From: Acetobacter farinalis
GTDB lineage: Bacteria; Pseudomonadota; Alphaproteobacteria; Acetobacterales; Acetobacteraceae
NCBI RefSeq assembly: GCF_011516935.1
Contig: NZ_WOTF01000006.1
Location: 1-64,000, forward strand
Direction of reading: 5' to 3'
DNA: 64,000 nucleotides
The number at the start of each line of letters is the position of its first letter. Positions within the stretch are counted from its first letter, which is position 1. Below, in pieces: positions 25,531 to 33,986 of this stretch. Made by a program: the position numbers and the translations under genes. The notes under the pieces are model-generated. The model ran no database searches, was not told the DNA's origin, and worked only from the letters and a program-made list of their open reading frames with translations.

Positions 25531-27291
25531 TTAAAAGCGGAAGACAAAATTGGACTGGTAATAGGTGCCGCTTGAGCCGCCCGCATGGTTCAACGCGCTG
25601 GATGTCATGAAGCGCGAGACATACTGCGTCCAGGACAGATGCGTATTGATCTGCCAGGCGAGCGAGGCCTGCGGTGCCATGCCCACAAATTTGCCTTTGA
25701 ACTGATAGGGAAAGCTGTAGGCCCCGGAGGATTTGTAGACAGGGTCATTCTGGCTGTACCGCCAGAAAAAAGGATATTTGACCTGAAAGCTGAAAGATTT
25801 CAGGAATGTTGCCTTGATAAGGGGTGCCACGCTGATCAGGTTTGACCCTGTCATGTAGGTGGTTGTGTCCAGATAGTTGGTTTGCGGGCTGAAGGGCGAG
25901 ATATAAGTGCCTATGGCACCGGAGGTTTTGCGCACATTGCCACCGGAATACACGTCCGTTTGCACACCTGCGAAGGTATGAAAGGGATCATGCGGGATAC
26001 GATACCCTACAAGTGTATTCAGCGCATAAGCGTTGACAGTGCGCGCCTGATTTGTTTTCGCATCTTTGAAAACGCCACCCTGCCAGATGCTGCCAAGAGA
26101 AAATTCGAATGGCCCGGCTATCCCATGCCAGCGAACACCAAAGTTATTGCGGGTATTGGACCCTTTCTCGGTGCCTTTGGGTGTGGCAATCGCGCCGGAT
26201 GTTCCTGAGAGTTTATATCCGACGTAAAACAGATCCAGAAAGGAATTGTATCTGTCACCCATAAAGCGTCCATCCGGGGGAGCCCATGTCATATTGAAAC
26301 CATAGAGGCGCGTTGAGTAATTTTCCGTATCATGGAACATTTTTGTCTGGGCATCATTGGTCTGGACAAAATCCCAGCCATCAATGCGGATGCGTGGCCA
26401 GACCATATACGCCCGAAAACCGTTCCATGAGAGGGGGACGTTCGGGGTTTCCCGGTTGTAAAGCATGTAGGAGGGGGCATCGAGAAACTGCTGCCGACCG
26501 AATATAAATCCGCTCTTGGCGTTCAGTATGGTCCACTTTGTTTCAATGAAAGCCTGTTGTGCATCAAGGCGCTTTCGGTAAGTGCTTCCGTATCCATACG
26601 CGTTCCAGCCTGCGGCATCGCCATTGACCAACTGACCAAACAGCCGGACATGTGCGCCAAGATGCAGGTCCGCTCCATACAGGTTGCGTACAGCAAACCG
26701 CCCGGAATCATTATTATGCTGGGTGCCCAGGTTGGGGCGGCTTTCAAACCAGTTTCTCAGGCGCGTCTCTCCTGAAAAACTCAGCCATATGGAGCCACTT
26801 TCATTCAGGGCGATATATTTGAGGACATCAAACGGGTCTTTCCGTCTGGATTTGTCCCGCAGGCGGCTCCAGTCTTCAGCCCAAGGCGCCACGCCATATT
26901 CCCCCACCGGGCCAAAACCCGCGGCTTCTCCGTTGCCACGGTTGAAGACACCCCAGTCATACTGGCGGCCCGAGACACGCCCCTGCTTGCCGGTTGTGCG
27001 GACCGGCTGGCCGGTAGGGGTGGCGTGCGGGTACAACACAACAGGCGGAAATGGCGGTGCCTGCGCCCCGCTGAGAGGCTGAACCAGAATATGTTCACCA
27101 TGATGGGAGAGGTACGCACCTGCCGGTTTGTCTTGCGCCACGCCGGAACTCTCCGCCGGGGCAGCCAGCGCACCGGGCAGGAGAAGGGCGGAGGAAGCCA
27201 TGCCACAGGCCAGAAAAAGCGCACCCCGAAAGAGAGAGCGGTGCATGCCGGTTTTCCCGGCGGGGGCGGAGCAAGACCTGAAGTGAGCCAT
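25531..27291 (-). CDS. alginate-export (AlgE-like) family outer-membrane porin
   Basis: A 586-residue beta-barrel protein. It has an N-terminal signal peptide (hydrophobic GALFLACGMASSALLLPGALA) then ~100 residues of linker. The barrel begins near IWLSFSGETRLRNWFESRPN and continues through LYGADLHLGAHVRLFGQLVNG, ETKWTILNAKSGFIFGRQQ and DGWDFVQTNDAQTKMF, ending in aromatic FVFRF as outer-membrane barrels do. This is the alginate_exp family; members in this group also transport other anionic solutes, so no alginate role is claimed. No alginate biosynthesis genes are nearby. Start 27291 or ATG 27246. Confidence 0.85.
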   Translation of the reverse strand: MAHFRSCSAPAGKTGMHRSLFRGALFLACGMASSALLLPGALAAPAESSGVAQDKPAGAYLSHHGEHILVQPLSGAQAPPFPPVVLYPHATPTGQPVRTTGKQGRVSGRQYDWGVFNRGNGEAAGFGPVGEYGVAPWAEDWSRLRDKSRRKDPFDVLKYIALNESGSIWLSFSGETRLRNWFESRPNLGTQHNNDSGRFAVRNLYGADLHLGAHVRLFGQLVNGDAAGWNAYGYGSTYRKRLDAQQAFIETKWTILNAKSGFIFGRQQFLDAPSYMLYNRETPNVPLSWNGFRAYMVWPRIRIDGWDFVQTNDAQTKMFHDTENYSTRLYGFNMTWAPPDGRFMGDRYNSFLDLFYVGYKLSGTSGAIATPKGTEKGSNTRNNFGVRWHGIAGPFEFSLGSIWQGGVFKDAKTNQARTVNAYALNTLVGYRIPHDPFHTFAGVQTDVYSGGNVRKTSGAIGTYISPFSPQTNYLDTTTYMTGSNLISVAPLIKATFLKSFSFQVKYPFFWRYSQNDPVYKSSGAYSFPYQFKGKFVGMAPQASLAWQINTHLSWTQYVSRFMTSSALNHAGGSSGTYYQSNFVFRF

Positions 27292-27351
27292 GAGACATTC
27301 CAGAAAGCAGGCGTAAAACCGGGAGATGCGTCATCCAATAAACACGAATAA

Positions 27352-27386
27352 TTATCGTATTTAATAAATCAAACATAATACGATAA
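27352..27386. promoter_or_regulatory. 10-bp inverted repeat with 15-bp spacer (operator-like)
   Basis: TTATCGTATT (27352-27361) and AATACGATAA (27377-27386) are perfect inverted copies around a 15-base A/T-rich spacer. The size and position, 60 bp upstream of the porin start, fit a dimeric regulator site; which regulator is unknown. Confidence 0.6.
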
Positions 27387-27489
27387 AAATCGCAATATAG
27401 GAATCGATCGGATATCGCATTAAATTTTCAGGCCGAAGAGAGGGGGTGTGTGAAAATTTCTACCGGTTATAAGTCTGAAAAATATAGAA

Positions 27490-27501
27490 ATTATCGATAA
27501 T
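27490..27501. promoter_or_regulatory. ATTATCGATAAT palindrome
   Basis: A perfect 12-bp palindrome 170 bp upstream of the sulfate-type binding protein, sharing TTATCG with the inverted repeat at 27352-27386. Possibly a second site for the same regulator. Confidence 0.4.
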
Positions 27502-27671
27502 GACTGCCGTTGTTCGCGGGGTGCGGGTGCGGAGCATAAAAACGAAGTTAAAATGTATATTCCGGTTGCGGGGATTGGATCGTGTGGTATCGTGGAATAC
27601 TATTCTCGCGTTCTCGTCCTTGGTCCGGAATGTTCAGGGTGGGGCAGATATCAGGCGGCGGAGAGACTGAC

Positions 27672-28712
27672 ATGACAAACGGATCCTTCTTTCTATCCCG
27701 ACGGTCCTTCCTGGGGGCGGCGTCTCTGGCGGGGGGGCTTGCTGCCGGGAGCAGGCTGCTTGGATCACCGTCATCCGCGGCAACGGCCCAGCTGCTGAAC
27801 GTCTCTTATGACCCGACCCGGGAATTGTACGCGGACATTAATCGTGCCTTTGCGGCGTTCTGGGCGAAGAGCCATCCGGGCGAGGCTGTTTTTGTCAGAA
27901 CCTCCAACGGAGGGTCAGGCGCACAGGCCCGGTCCGTGCTGGAAGGGGCTCCGGCGGATATCGTCAGTCTGGGGCTGGCGTATGATATTGATGTTCTGGC
28001 CCGGCACGGCCTGCTGGCCGCGGACTGGCAGAAGCGCCTGCCTCATAATTCCACACCTTATACCAGCACCATTGTTTTTCTGGTGCGCAAGGGGAACCCG
28101 AAGCAGATTCATGACTGGGCGGATCTGGTGCGGGATGATGTGAAGGTCATCACCCCCAACCCGAAAACATCCGGTGGGGCGCGGTGGAACTATCTGGCAG
28201 CCTGGGGCTGGGCGCTGCGGCAGCCCGGTGGTTCTGAAGAGACGGCGCGCGCCTATCTCAAGGCGCTGTTCGCGCATGTGCCGGTTCTGGATACCGGCGC
28301 GCGCGGGGCGACAAATACTTTTGTGCAGCGTGGTCTGGGAGATGTTCTGCTGGCATGGGAAGATGAAGCCCTGCTGGCCGCGCGGGATATCGGGCCGGAC
28401 AGGTTTGACCTTGTGGTCCCCAAGCTCACCATTCTGGCTGAACCGCCGGTGGCTGTGGTGGACAGTAATGTGGCAAAGCACAACACGCAGGCACAGGCGC
28501 AGGCCTATGTGAACTTCCTGTTCTCGCCCGAAGGGCAGCGGATTGGCGCCAAACATTATTTCCGCCCGGTTGATGCGGCCGTTGCGGCGGAAAATACGTC
28601 ACGTTTCCCGAAGGTTGAAACGTTCGATGTTGCCAGCCTTGGCGGCTGGACGGCGCTTCAGAAAACCCATTTCGGCGAAAATGGAGTGTTTGACCAGATT
28701 TCTCAGGGGTGA
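27672..28712 (+). CDS. sulfate-type ABC transporter substrate-binding protein, Tat-exported
   Basis: A 346-residue periplasmic protein resembling Sbp/CysP. The N-terminus MTNGSFFLSRRSFLG has a twin-arginine motif (R10, R11) followed by a hydrophobic run, so export folded via Tat is predicted. Family signatures: NVSYDPTRELY, RTSNGGSGAQARSVLEG, NPKTSGGARWNYLAAW, GARGATNTFVQRGLGD, which line the sulfate/thiosulfate pocket. No permease or ATPase gene is adjacent; the neighbours are a porin gene and rapZ, so it is an orphan here. ATG 27672 has GGAG upstream. Confidence 0.9.
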   Translation: MTNGSFFLSRRSFLGAASLAGGLAAGSRLLGSPSSAATAQLLNVSYDPTRELYADINRAFAAFWAKSHPGEAVFVRTSNGGSGAQARSVLEGAPADIVSLGLAYDIDVLARHGLLAADWQKRLPHNSTPYTSTIVFLVRKGNPKQIHDWADLVRDDVKVITPNPKTSGGARWNYLAAWGWALRQPGGSEETARAYLKALFAHVPVLDTGARGATNTFVQRGLGDVLLAWEDEALLAARDIGPDRFDLVVPKLTILAEPPVAVVDSNVAKHNTQAQAQAYVNFLFSPEGQRIGAKHYFRPVDAAVAAENTSRFPKVETFDVASLGGWTALQKTHFGENGVFDQISQG

Positions 28713-28830
28713 GTGCGGAGCCGCGCTGAAAGCCGCAAAGAGAGAGACTTTGCGGCATTTCGGGAAGGCTCTCTCCGCTGGTGCGGGGGGAGGGGGCAAG
28801 ACCGCAGCCGGGACAGGTTTCAGAAAGCTG

Positions 28831-29814
28831 TCAGGAAACTGGAGATGTCGGTTCAGTCTTGGCCGCTTCAGCGGGTCTGCGGGCCCATTGCCATGTGCCC
28901 AGACCAAGGCGCGCCAGTTCCCGGTGCATGATCATGATGGGCCACTGCCCGGAGCCTTTGTAATTGCCCATGCCGTCCGGCGCGGAAAGCCGTTTGGCCA
29001 GAGCCTCCACCAGTGTCACGGACCGGTGGCGGCCGCCTGAGCACCCGATGGCGATGGTGGCATATTTTTTGCCCTCCTGCACAAAACGCGGCAGGACGAG
29101 CTGAAGAAGGCTGTGAATCTGGTTCAGGAACGGCAGATAATCACTGTCTTCCGTCACATAGGCGGCAACATCGGCATCCAGCCCGGTTTTGGGGGCTAGA
29201 GCCGGGTCATAATGCGGGTTTCTGAGGAAGCGCGCATCCAGAACGAGATCCGCCTCACGCGGCAGCCCCGCCGGGTAGGCGAAGGACATGAGGGCGACGG
29301 TCAGCCCCTCTCCCGGAGCGCCTTCCCAAGGGCTGAAGCGGCTTTCCACAAACTGCCGCAACTCCGGCGGGGGCATGTCCGAGGTATCAATCACCAGATC
29401 GGCCGCCGCACGCAGCGGGGCTGTCAGGGCTGTTTCCTCTTCAATCCCTTCCTTGATGCTGCCATGCAGCGCTAGAGGATGGCGGCGGCGGGTGGCGGTA
29501 TAGCGGCGGAGGAGCACATTTTCTTCCGCTGTGGCGTAAATCAGTTCCACACGCAGATTAGGGTTCATGCGCAGGCGGGCAATGGCCTCCAGCACGGCAG
29601 AGGCATCAAACCCGCGCGTGCGGGAATCCACACCAATGGCAACGGGGCGCTCTGCCCGCGCGACAATATCATCCAGCATGCCCAGCGGCGGGTTATCAAT
29701 AACTTCGTGATCCAGATCTTCCAGAATCCGCAGAATGGAAGACTTTCCGGCACCAGACAGGCCTGAGACCAGCAGGATGCGGCGTGGGACAAGGGTATCA
29801 TCCACCGTGCGCAT
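28831..29814 (-). CDS. rapZ: RNase adapter / nucleotide-binding protein RapZ
   Basis: A 327-residue protein. The N-terminal P-loop is VSGLSGAGKSS (about 16-26), then DNPPLGMLDDIV. The C-terminal domain has DARFLRNPHYDPAL, LPFLNQIHSLLQ and AIGCSGGRHRSVTLVEAL, the RNA/metabolite-binding half. In E. coli it directs decay of the GlmZ small RNA; in alphaproteobacteria the gene is usually near hprK and PTS-Ntr genes, but here hprK is not seen. The tail after residue 300 is alanine-rich. Confidence 0.93.
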   Translation of the reverse strand: MRTVDDTLVPRRILLVSGLSGAGKSSILRILEDLDHEVIDNPPLGMLDDIVARAERPVAIGVDSRTRGFDASAVLEAIARLRMNPNLRVELIYATAEENVLLRRYTATRRRHPLALHGSIKEGIEEETALTAPLRAAADLVIDTSDMPPPELRQFVESRFSPWEGAPGEGLTVALMSFAYPAGLPREADLVLDARFLRNPHYDPALAPKTGLDADVAAYVTEDSDYLPFLNQIHSLLQLVLPRFVQEGKKYATIAIGCSGGRHRSVTLVEALAKRLSAPDGMGNYKGSGQWPIMIMHRELARLGLGTWQWARRPAEAAKTEPTSPVS

Positions 29815-30059
29815 TTCAGCTGTTTCCCTCCAGTGTCGTTACATGATCCTGAACCGGCGAAAGCCCAAGGTAGGGCATCCCCGCCCTTTGGGCAAAGAGT
29901 ATGACCAGCTTCGCCCCAACTCCGCAACACACAAGCACGCATAGGCGCTGTGGGGAGACTGCAGGAAAAGCGCCAAGCTTATACCAGATGTTAAGCTATT
30001 TGTTTGTTACGAAAGAGAAATTTGCCGTTTGCCGGGACATGCCGTTATAACGGGAGACT

Positions 30060-30431
30060 ATGGGGAATATTGTTCAGAATAGATCAGGACACAAGCCCGG
30101 TTCATGTGCCAAAGTGGAGCGCATACAGGGTGGGCTGAGGATCACCGGCCTGCGCGCGCCGCAGCCGCAAGGTGAAACAATTGCCGAACAGTGCCGGGCC
30201 GCACTGGAATACGGGGCCACGCTGCTTTCTGACTATGGGTATTCCATGCAGGATGTGACACGGGTGACGTATCTTGTGTCGGACACGAAGGATTTCCCGT
30301 CCTGCTTTCCGACACTGCGCCATGTTTTTTCAAAAATTTCCCCATCCGTCACGCTGATGTGGGTCAGAAAATTTTCCAACCCGCACGTGCTGATTGAGTT
30401 TGAGCTGGGGATTGAACCCGCTCAGCTCTGA
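30060..30431 (+). CDS. RidA/YjgF family protein
   Basis: A 123-residue protein of the chorismate-mutase-like trimer fold. Family features: ITGLRAPQPQGETIAEQCRAALEYGATLL, then DVTRVTYLVSD and the final EFELGIEPAQL. Classic RidA, which removes reactive enamines, has an Arg in IEVEAVA or similar near the end; here the C-terminal segment is HVLIEFELG without that residue in the usual place, so it may belong to another Rid subgroup. It lies between rapZ and chvG on the opposite strand. Confidence 0.8.
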   Translation: MGNIVQNRSGHKPGSCAKVERIQGGLRITGLRAPQPQGETIAEQCRAALEYGATLLSDYGYSMQDVTRVTYLVSDTKDFPSCFPTLRHVFSKISPSVTLMWVRKFSNPHVLIEFELGIEPAQL

Positions 30432-30463
30432 CGCCTCAAGTCAGAGGCCGGGGGCATCCGGGA

Positions 30464-32251
30464 TCAGGGCGCTGCGCGCGGAAGCCGGACGGTAAAGCGC
30501 GCTCCGGCAATATTTCCCTGCGCATCATGCCGGTTTTCCACTGAAATTGTGCCATGCAGCGCATCCACAATCTGGCGGCTGATGGACAGCCCCAGTCCGG
30601 AATGCTGGCCAAAATGCTCGTTTTTGGGGCGTTCAGAATAAAACCGGTCAAAAATGGAGTCGAGCTTGGCCTGAGGAATGCCGGGGCCTTCGTCTGATAC
30701 CGAGAGGGCCAGCATCGTGCCCGCTGGCACGACCTCAAGCAAAATACGGCCATTGGGGGGTGAGAAGGAAATGGCGTTGCCAATCAGGTTGCGCAGCACC
30801 TGCACCAGCCGGTCTTCCACAGCCATGACCCTGAGCGGGTGCTCGGGCGTATCCCCTTCGCTGTGTGTCAGCAGTATTGGCTCACCCTCTTTGCGGGTGG
30901 CCTGATGAATTTCCGCCAGAACAGACAGAAGCGGCACGATGGCAACCGGCACCGGCTGGGCGCGGGACATTTCGGCATCCAGCCTGCTGGCGTCGGAAAT
31001 ATCGGTAATCAGCCGGTCCAGCCGCCGGACGTCATCATTGATAATGGTCAGAAGCCGGCGCTTCTGGTTCAGGTCTTCAATGCGCAGCAGCGTTTCAATG
31101 GCGGAGCGGATGGAAGAAAGCGGGTTCTTGATCTCGTGGCTGACATCCGCGGCAAAGCGTTCAATGGCGTCCATCCGCTTCCACAGGGCCTGTGCGCTGG
31201 CCTGAAGGGCGCGGGCCAGATCGCCTATTTCATCCCGGCGGGCCAGCAGGCGGGCGGGCACCGTGCCGGTGCGCCCGGAGGATTCGCGCATGATCTGGGC
31301 AGAGGCCGCAAGCCGCAGCAGCGGGCGCGCAATGGTGAGGGACAGATACCATGAGAGCAGCACGGTAATGACCAGCACCATCAGGAAGAGGGACAGGATG
31401 GAAGAGCGGATGGCGAACAGGGCGCGATCAACCTGAGAGGCCGCGCGGGTGAGCTGAATGATGCCCACGGTCCGCCCATCATGGATGACCGGTTCCGCTA
31501 CCGTGATAATCAGCCGGCCATTGGCCGTGCGCCGGATGTAGGGGGGCGCTTCCGGCGGCGGGCGCTGGAAGGTGCCGTTGGCATCCGTGGGGCGGGCAGG
31601 GTCTGCCGGGGTATCGGCTTCATCCGTATCCAGGGTGACAATGCTGGAGCTGTGGGTGCTCCACAGCCATGTCAGCGTGCGTTCATACAGCCCCGGCGCG
31701 GCGTGCTGGTGGTGGAAAGGATGTGCCTGGTGGTCTTCCGCATGAGTCTGTGCGTCTCCATGCGGTGGGGGTGTGTCCTGCACATCAGCCAGATTATCCG
31801 CCAGAACCTGACCATCAGGGCCAAAAAGGCGGGCATGGGCGTTCGGGCTTGGCTCAGTCAGCCGCAGCAGCAGCGGGCGCGCGAGGGCCGATTCAAGGGT
31901 GAACCCATCCGGCCCTGTCCCTTTCTGGCGCATGCTGCGGACAGCAATCTGGCCGAGCGCGCCAGCATAAATCCGCGCCTGCTCTCTGAGGCCATTGACC
32001 TCGGTTGCCAGCAGGCTGTTCCGAAACTGGTTGAGAAACAGCATGGTGACGGCCAGCAGCACCAGCGGCAGGACATTCACCAGCATGATGCGCCGCATGA
32101 GCGGGGAGAGCAGCCGCGTGCGGGAGGCCGCATAGGCGGCGGTGGCTTCCACACTGTTCTGCCCCTGCCGCGGGGCCTGACCGGGGATGCGCAGGCGGCG
32201 CAACCCGGAAGAAAGCGTGGAAGAAACAGGCATGCGTTTCCGGCTCGTCAT
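30464..32251 (-). CDS. chvG: sensor histidine kinase ChvG
   Basis: A 595-residue inner-membrane sensor. Membrane segments lie at about 55-75 and 283-303 with a large periplasmic domain between. HAMP follows, then the H-box FAADVSHEIKNPLSSIRSA (H372), N-box LIGNAISFSPPNG and G-box VSDEGPGIPQAKLDSIFDRFY. In rhizobia and Agrobacterium ChvG senses acid and envelope stress. Unusual here: periplasmic residues 164-183 carry seven histidines in 20 (HGDAQTHAEDHQAHPFHHQH). It lies 15 bp downstream of chvI. Confidence 0.93.
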   Translation of the reverse strand: MTSRKRMPVSSTLSSGLRRLRIPGQAPRQGQNSVEATAAYAASRTRLLSPLMRRIMLVNVLPLVLLAVTMLFLNQFRNSLLATEVNGLREQARIYAGALGQIAVRSMRQKGTGPDGFTLESALARPLLLRLTEPSPNAHARLFGPDGQVLADNLADVQDTPPPHGDAQTHAEDHQAHPFHHQHAAPGLYERTLTWLWSTHSSSIVTLDTDEADTPADPARPTDANGTFQRPPPEAPPYIRRTANGRLIITVAEPVIHDGRTVGIIQLTRAASQVDRALFAIRSSILSLFLMVLVITVLLSWYLSLTIARPLLRLAASAQIMRESSGRTGTVPARLLARRDEIGDLARALQASAQALWKRMDAIERFAADVSHEIKNPLSSIRSAIETLLRIEDLNQKRRLLTIINDDVRRLDRLITDISDASRLDAEMSRAQPVPVAIVPLLSVLAEIHQATRKEGEPILLTHSEGDTPEHPLRVMAVEDRLVQVLRNLIGNAISFSPPNGRILLEVVPAGTMLALSVSDEGPGIPQAKLDSIFDRFYSERPKNEHFGQHSGLGLSISRQIVDALHGTISVENRHDAQGNIAGARFTVRLPRAAP

Positions 32252-32266
32252 GTATATGTACCGGGC

Positions 32267-32980
32267 TCAGTCTTCCCGGTATCGGTAGCCAATGCCGTAC
32301 AGCGTTTCGATCTGATTGAAATTGTCATCAACCTGCCGGAATTTTTTCCGGACGCGCTTGATATGGCTGTCGATGGTGCGGTCATCCACATACACGGTGT
32401 CACCATAGGCGGCGTCAATCAGTTGATCGCGTGACTTGACCAGCCCCGGCCGCATGGCAAGGGTTTTGACCAGCAGGAATTCCGTCACCGTCAGAGGCAC
32501 ATCTTCCCCGTTCCATGTGCATTTGTGGCGCAGCTCATCCAGAGAGAGTGCCCCACGCACCAGAGCGCCCCCGGTGGGGGTGCCACTGGCTTCCGCCCGG
32601 CTGGCTTCGTTCCGGCGGAGCAGGGCGCGGATGCGCTCCAGCAGCAGGCGCTGGGAGAAGGGTTTGGTGATGTAGTCATCCGCGCCAAGGCGCAGGCCCA
32701 TCAGTTGATCAACTTCCTCATCCTTGGAGGAAAGGAAGATCACAGGAAGGTGAGAGCGGGCTCGCAGGCGCTGCAACAGTTCCATGCCGTCCATGCGGGG
32801 CATCTTGATATCCAGAACCGCGAGGTCAACCGGATAGGCTGTCAGGCCCTGAAGAGCCGATTCGCCATCCGTATAGGTCCGGACGTGGAACCCTTCGGCT
32901 TCCAATGTCATCTGTACCGATGTCAGGATATTACGGTCATCATCAACCAGAGCGATCGTCTGCTTGGTGCGGTCTGCCAT
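32267..32980 (-). CDS. chvI: response regulator ChvI
   Basis: A 237-residue OmpR-type DNA-binding regulator paired with ChvG. The receiver has the acidic pocket ALVDDD (D13-D15), phosphorylation site D57 in [12 protein letters not shown], and K in DYITKPFS. The winged helix ends with [30 protein letters not shown]. It controls envelope and acid-response genes in relatives. The downstream sensor overlaps no other gene; both are on one transcript. Confidence 0.93.
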   Translation of the reverse strand: MADRTKQTIALVDDDRNILTSVQMTLEAEGFHVRTYTDGESALQGLTAYPVDLAVLDIKMPRMDGMELLQRLRARSHLPVIFLSSKDEEVDQLMGLRLGADDYITKPFSQRLLLERIRALLRRNEASRAEASGTPTGGALVRGALSLDELRHKCTWNGEDVPLTVTEFLLVKTLAMRPGLVKSRDQLIDAAYGDTVYVDDRTIDSHIKRVRKKFRQVDDNFNQIETLYGIGYRYRED

Positions 32981-33181
32981 GGTGTGCGTTTTCCTTCCTC
33001 TCGGTCAGCGCAAGCCCCTCAGCATACGCGCATCCGGGCCCGGATGCTATGGGCCCTGAATTTTTGATCCGTCCATTTTTTTGAGCACGTTGTGGGCGGA
33101 TTGTAAAACCAGCGGCAAAATCCGCACGGAGACGTGTTGCAGGTCTTGTCGGGTTCCGTCTGCTTGCTTACTTCTTAAGGC

Positions 33182-33781
33182 ATGACCCAAGATACAGATC
33201 CTACAAAGGTTGGAACGCAGGCCGCACCGGCTGAGTCCGACCACGCCGCCCAGCATCAGGACGCCGCCGCAGCCGGGGCTGACCAGGCTGCCGGGCTGTC
33301 TCCCGCTGAGCAGCGCATTGCCGAGCTTGAGCAGGAAGCTGCCGAGCTGAAGGAAAAATGGCTGCGTTCGGAAGCTGAAAACCAGAACCTGCGTACCCGC
33401 GCCAAACGGGAAGTGGATGATGCCCGCCAGTATGCGGTGCAGAAATTCGCGCGGGATGTGGTGGAAGCTGCTGAAAATCTGCGCCGCGCCCTGTCCAGCC
33501 TTCCGGCTGCACGGGAGGGTGAAGATACGGTCCTCACCAAGATACGCGAAGGCATTGAAAGCACTGAACGGTCTTTCATCTCCATTCTGGAACGCAATGG
33601 CATTCAGTGTGATGATCCGTCCGGCAAGGCGTTTGATGCCAACCAGCATCAGGCGATGGCCGAGCAGCCCAGCGGGGAGCATGCGCCAGGCACGGTCATT
33701 CAGGCCTGGACACCGACATGGACCCTGCATGGCCGCCTGCTGAAGCCGGCTATGGTTGTTGTGGCCAAAGCTGGCGGATAA
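33182..33781 (+). CDS. grpE: nucleotide-exchange factor GrpE
   Basis: Releases ADP from DnaK during the chaperone cycle. The 199-residue protein has an N-terminal Ala/Gln-rich disordered tail, then the coiled coil RIAELEQEAAELKEKWLRSEAE and the beta domain PNQHQAMAEQPS-type segment (DANQHQAMAEQPSGEHAPGTVIQAW). The start ATG 33182 begins the family's typical acidic tail; the gap of ~205 bp to dnaK contains a heat-shock-promoter-like sequence. Confidence 0.93.
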   Translation: MTQDTDPTKVGTQAAPAESDHAAQHQDAAAAGADQAAGLSPAEQRIAELEQEAAELKEKWLRSEAENQNLRTRAKREVDDARQYAVQKFARDVVEAAENLRRALSSLPAAREGEDTVLTKIREGIESTERSFISILERNGIQCDDPSGKAFDANQHQAMAEQPSGEHAPGTVIQAWTPTWTLHGRLLKPAMVVVAKAGG

Positions 33782-33852
33782 GGTCTGGTAGGCCCCGCCG
33801 TCTGACGGAGCAGGCGGCGGCGGAAAAATTGTTTTTCGCCAGGTGTCCGGCT

Positions 33853-33880
33853 CTTGAAACAGGTTTTGGGGCATCATACA
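33853..33880 (+). promoter_or_regulatory. putative sigma-32-type promoter upstream of dnaK
   Basis: CTTGAAA at 33853-33859 matches the RpoH -35 element, followed after 12 bases by CATCATAC resembling a weak -10. It lies ~105 bp upstream of the dnaK start. The -10 match is imperfect, so this is a suggestion only. Confidence 0.4.
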
Positions 33881-33986
33881 TCAGGTATAACATCCCAGGG
33901 CCGGTTCCAGTGTGGGAACAGGCCGGAAGGAAATAGGACGCCGTCCGGTGCTTCGGGCCAGACGGGGTCGCTTAAAAGGAGCAGAC

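Larger units (their letters stand above)
27292..27671. promoter_or_regulatory. shared divergent promoter region of the porin and the sulfate-type binding protein
   Basis: A 380-bp gene-free stretch, much more AT-rich than its neighbours (about 27340-27560). It must hold the promoters of both divergent genes. It contains two dyad elements listed separately (27352-27386 and 27490-27501) that share the hexamer TTATCG. No small open frame with a ribosome-binding site is seen. Confidence 0.6.

Noticed and set aside
29815-30059. hprK remnant between rapZ and the RidA gene
   Set aside because: No frame shows the HprK P-loop or Ser-kinase signature; the stretch appears to be plain intergenic DNA.
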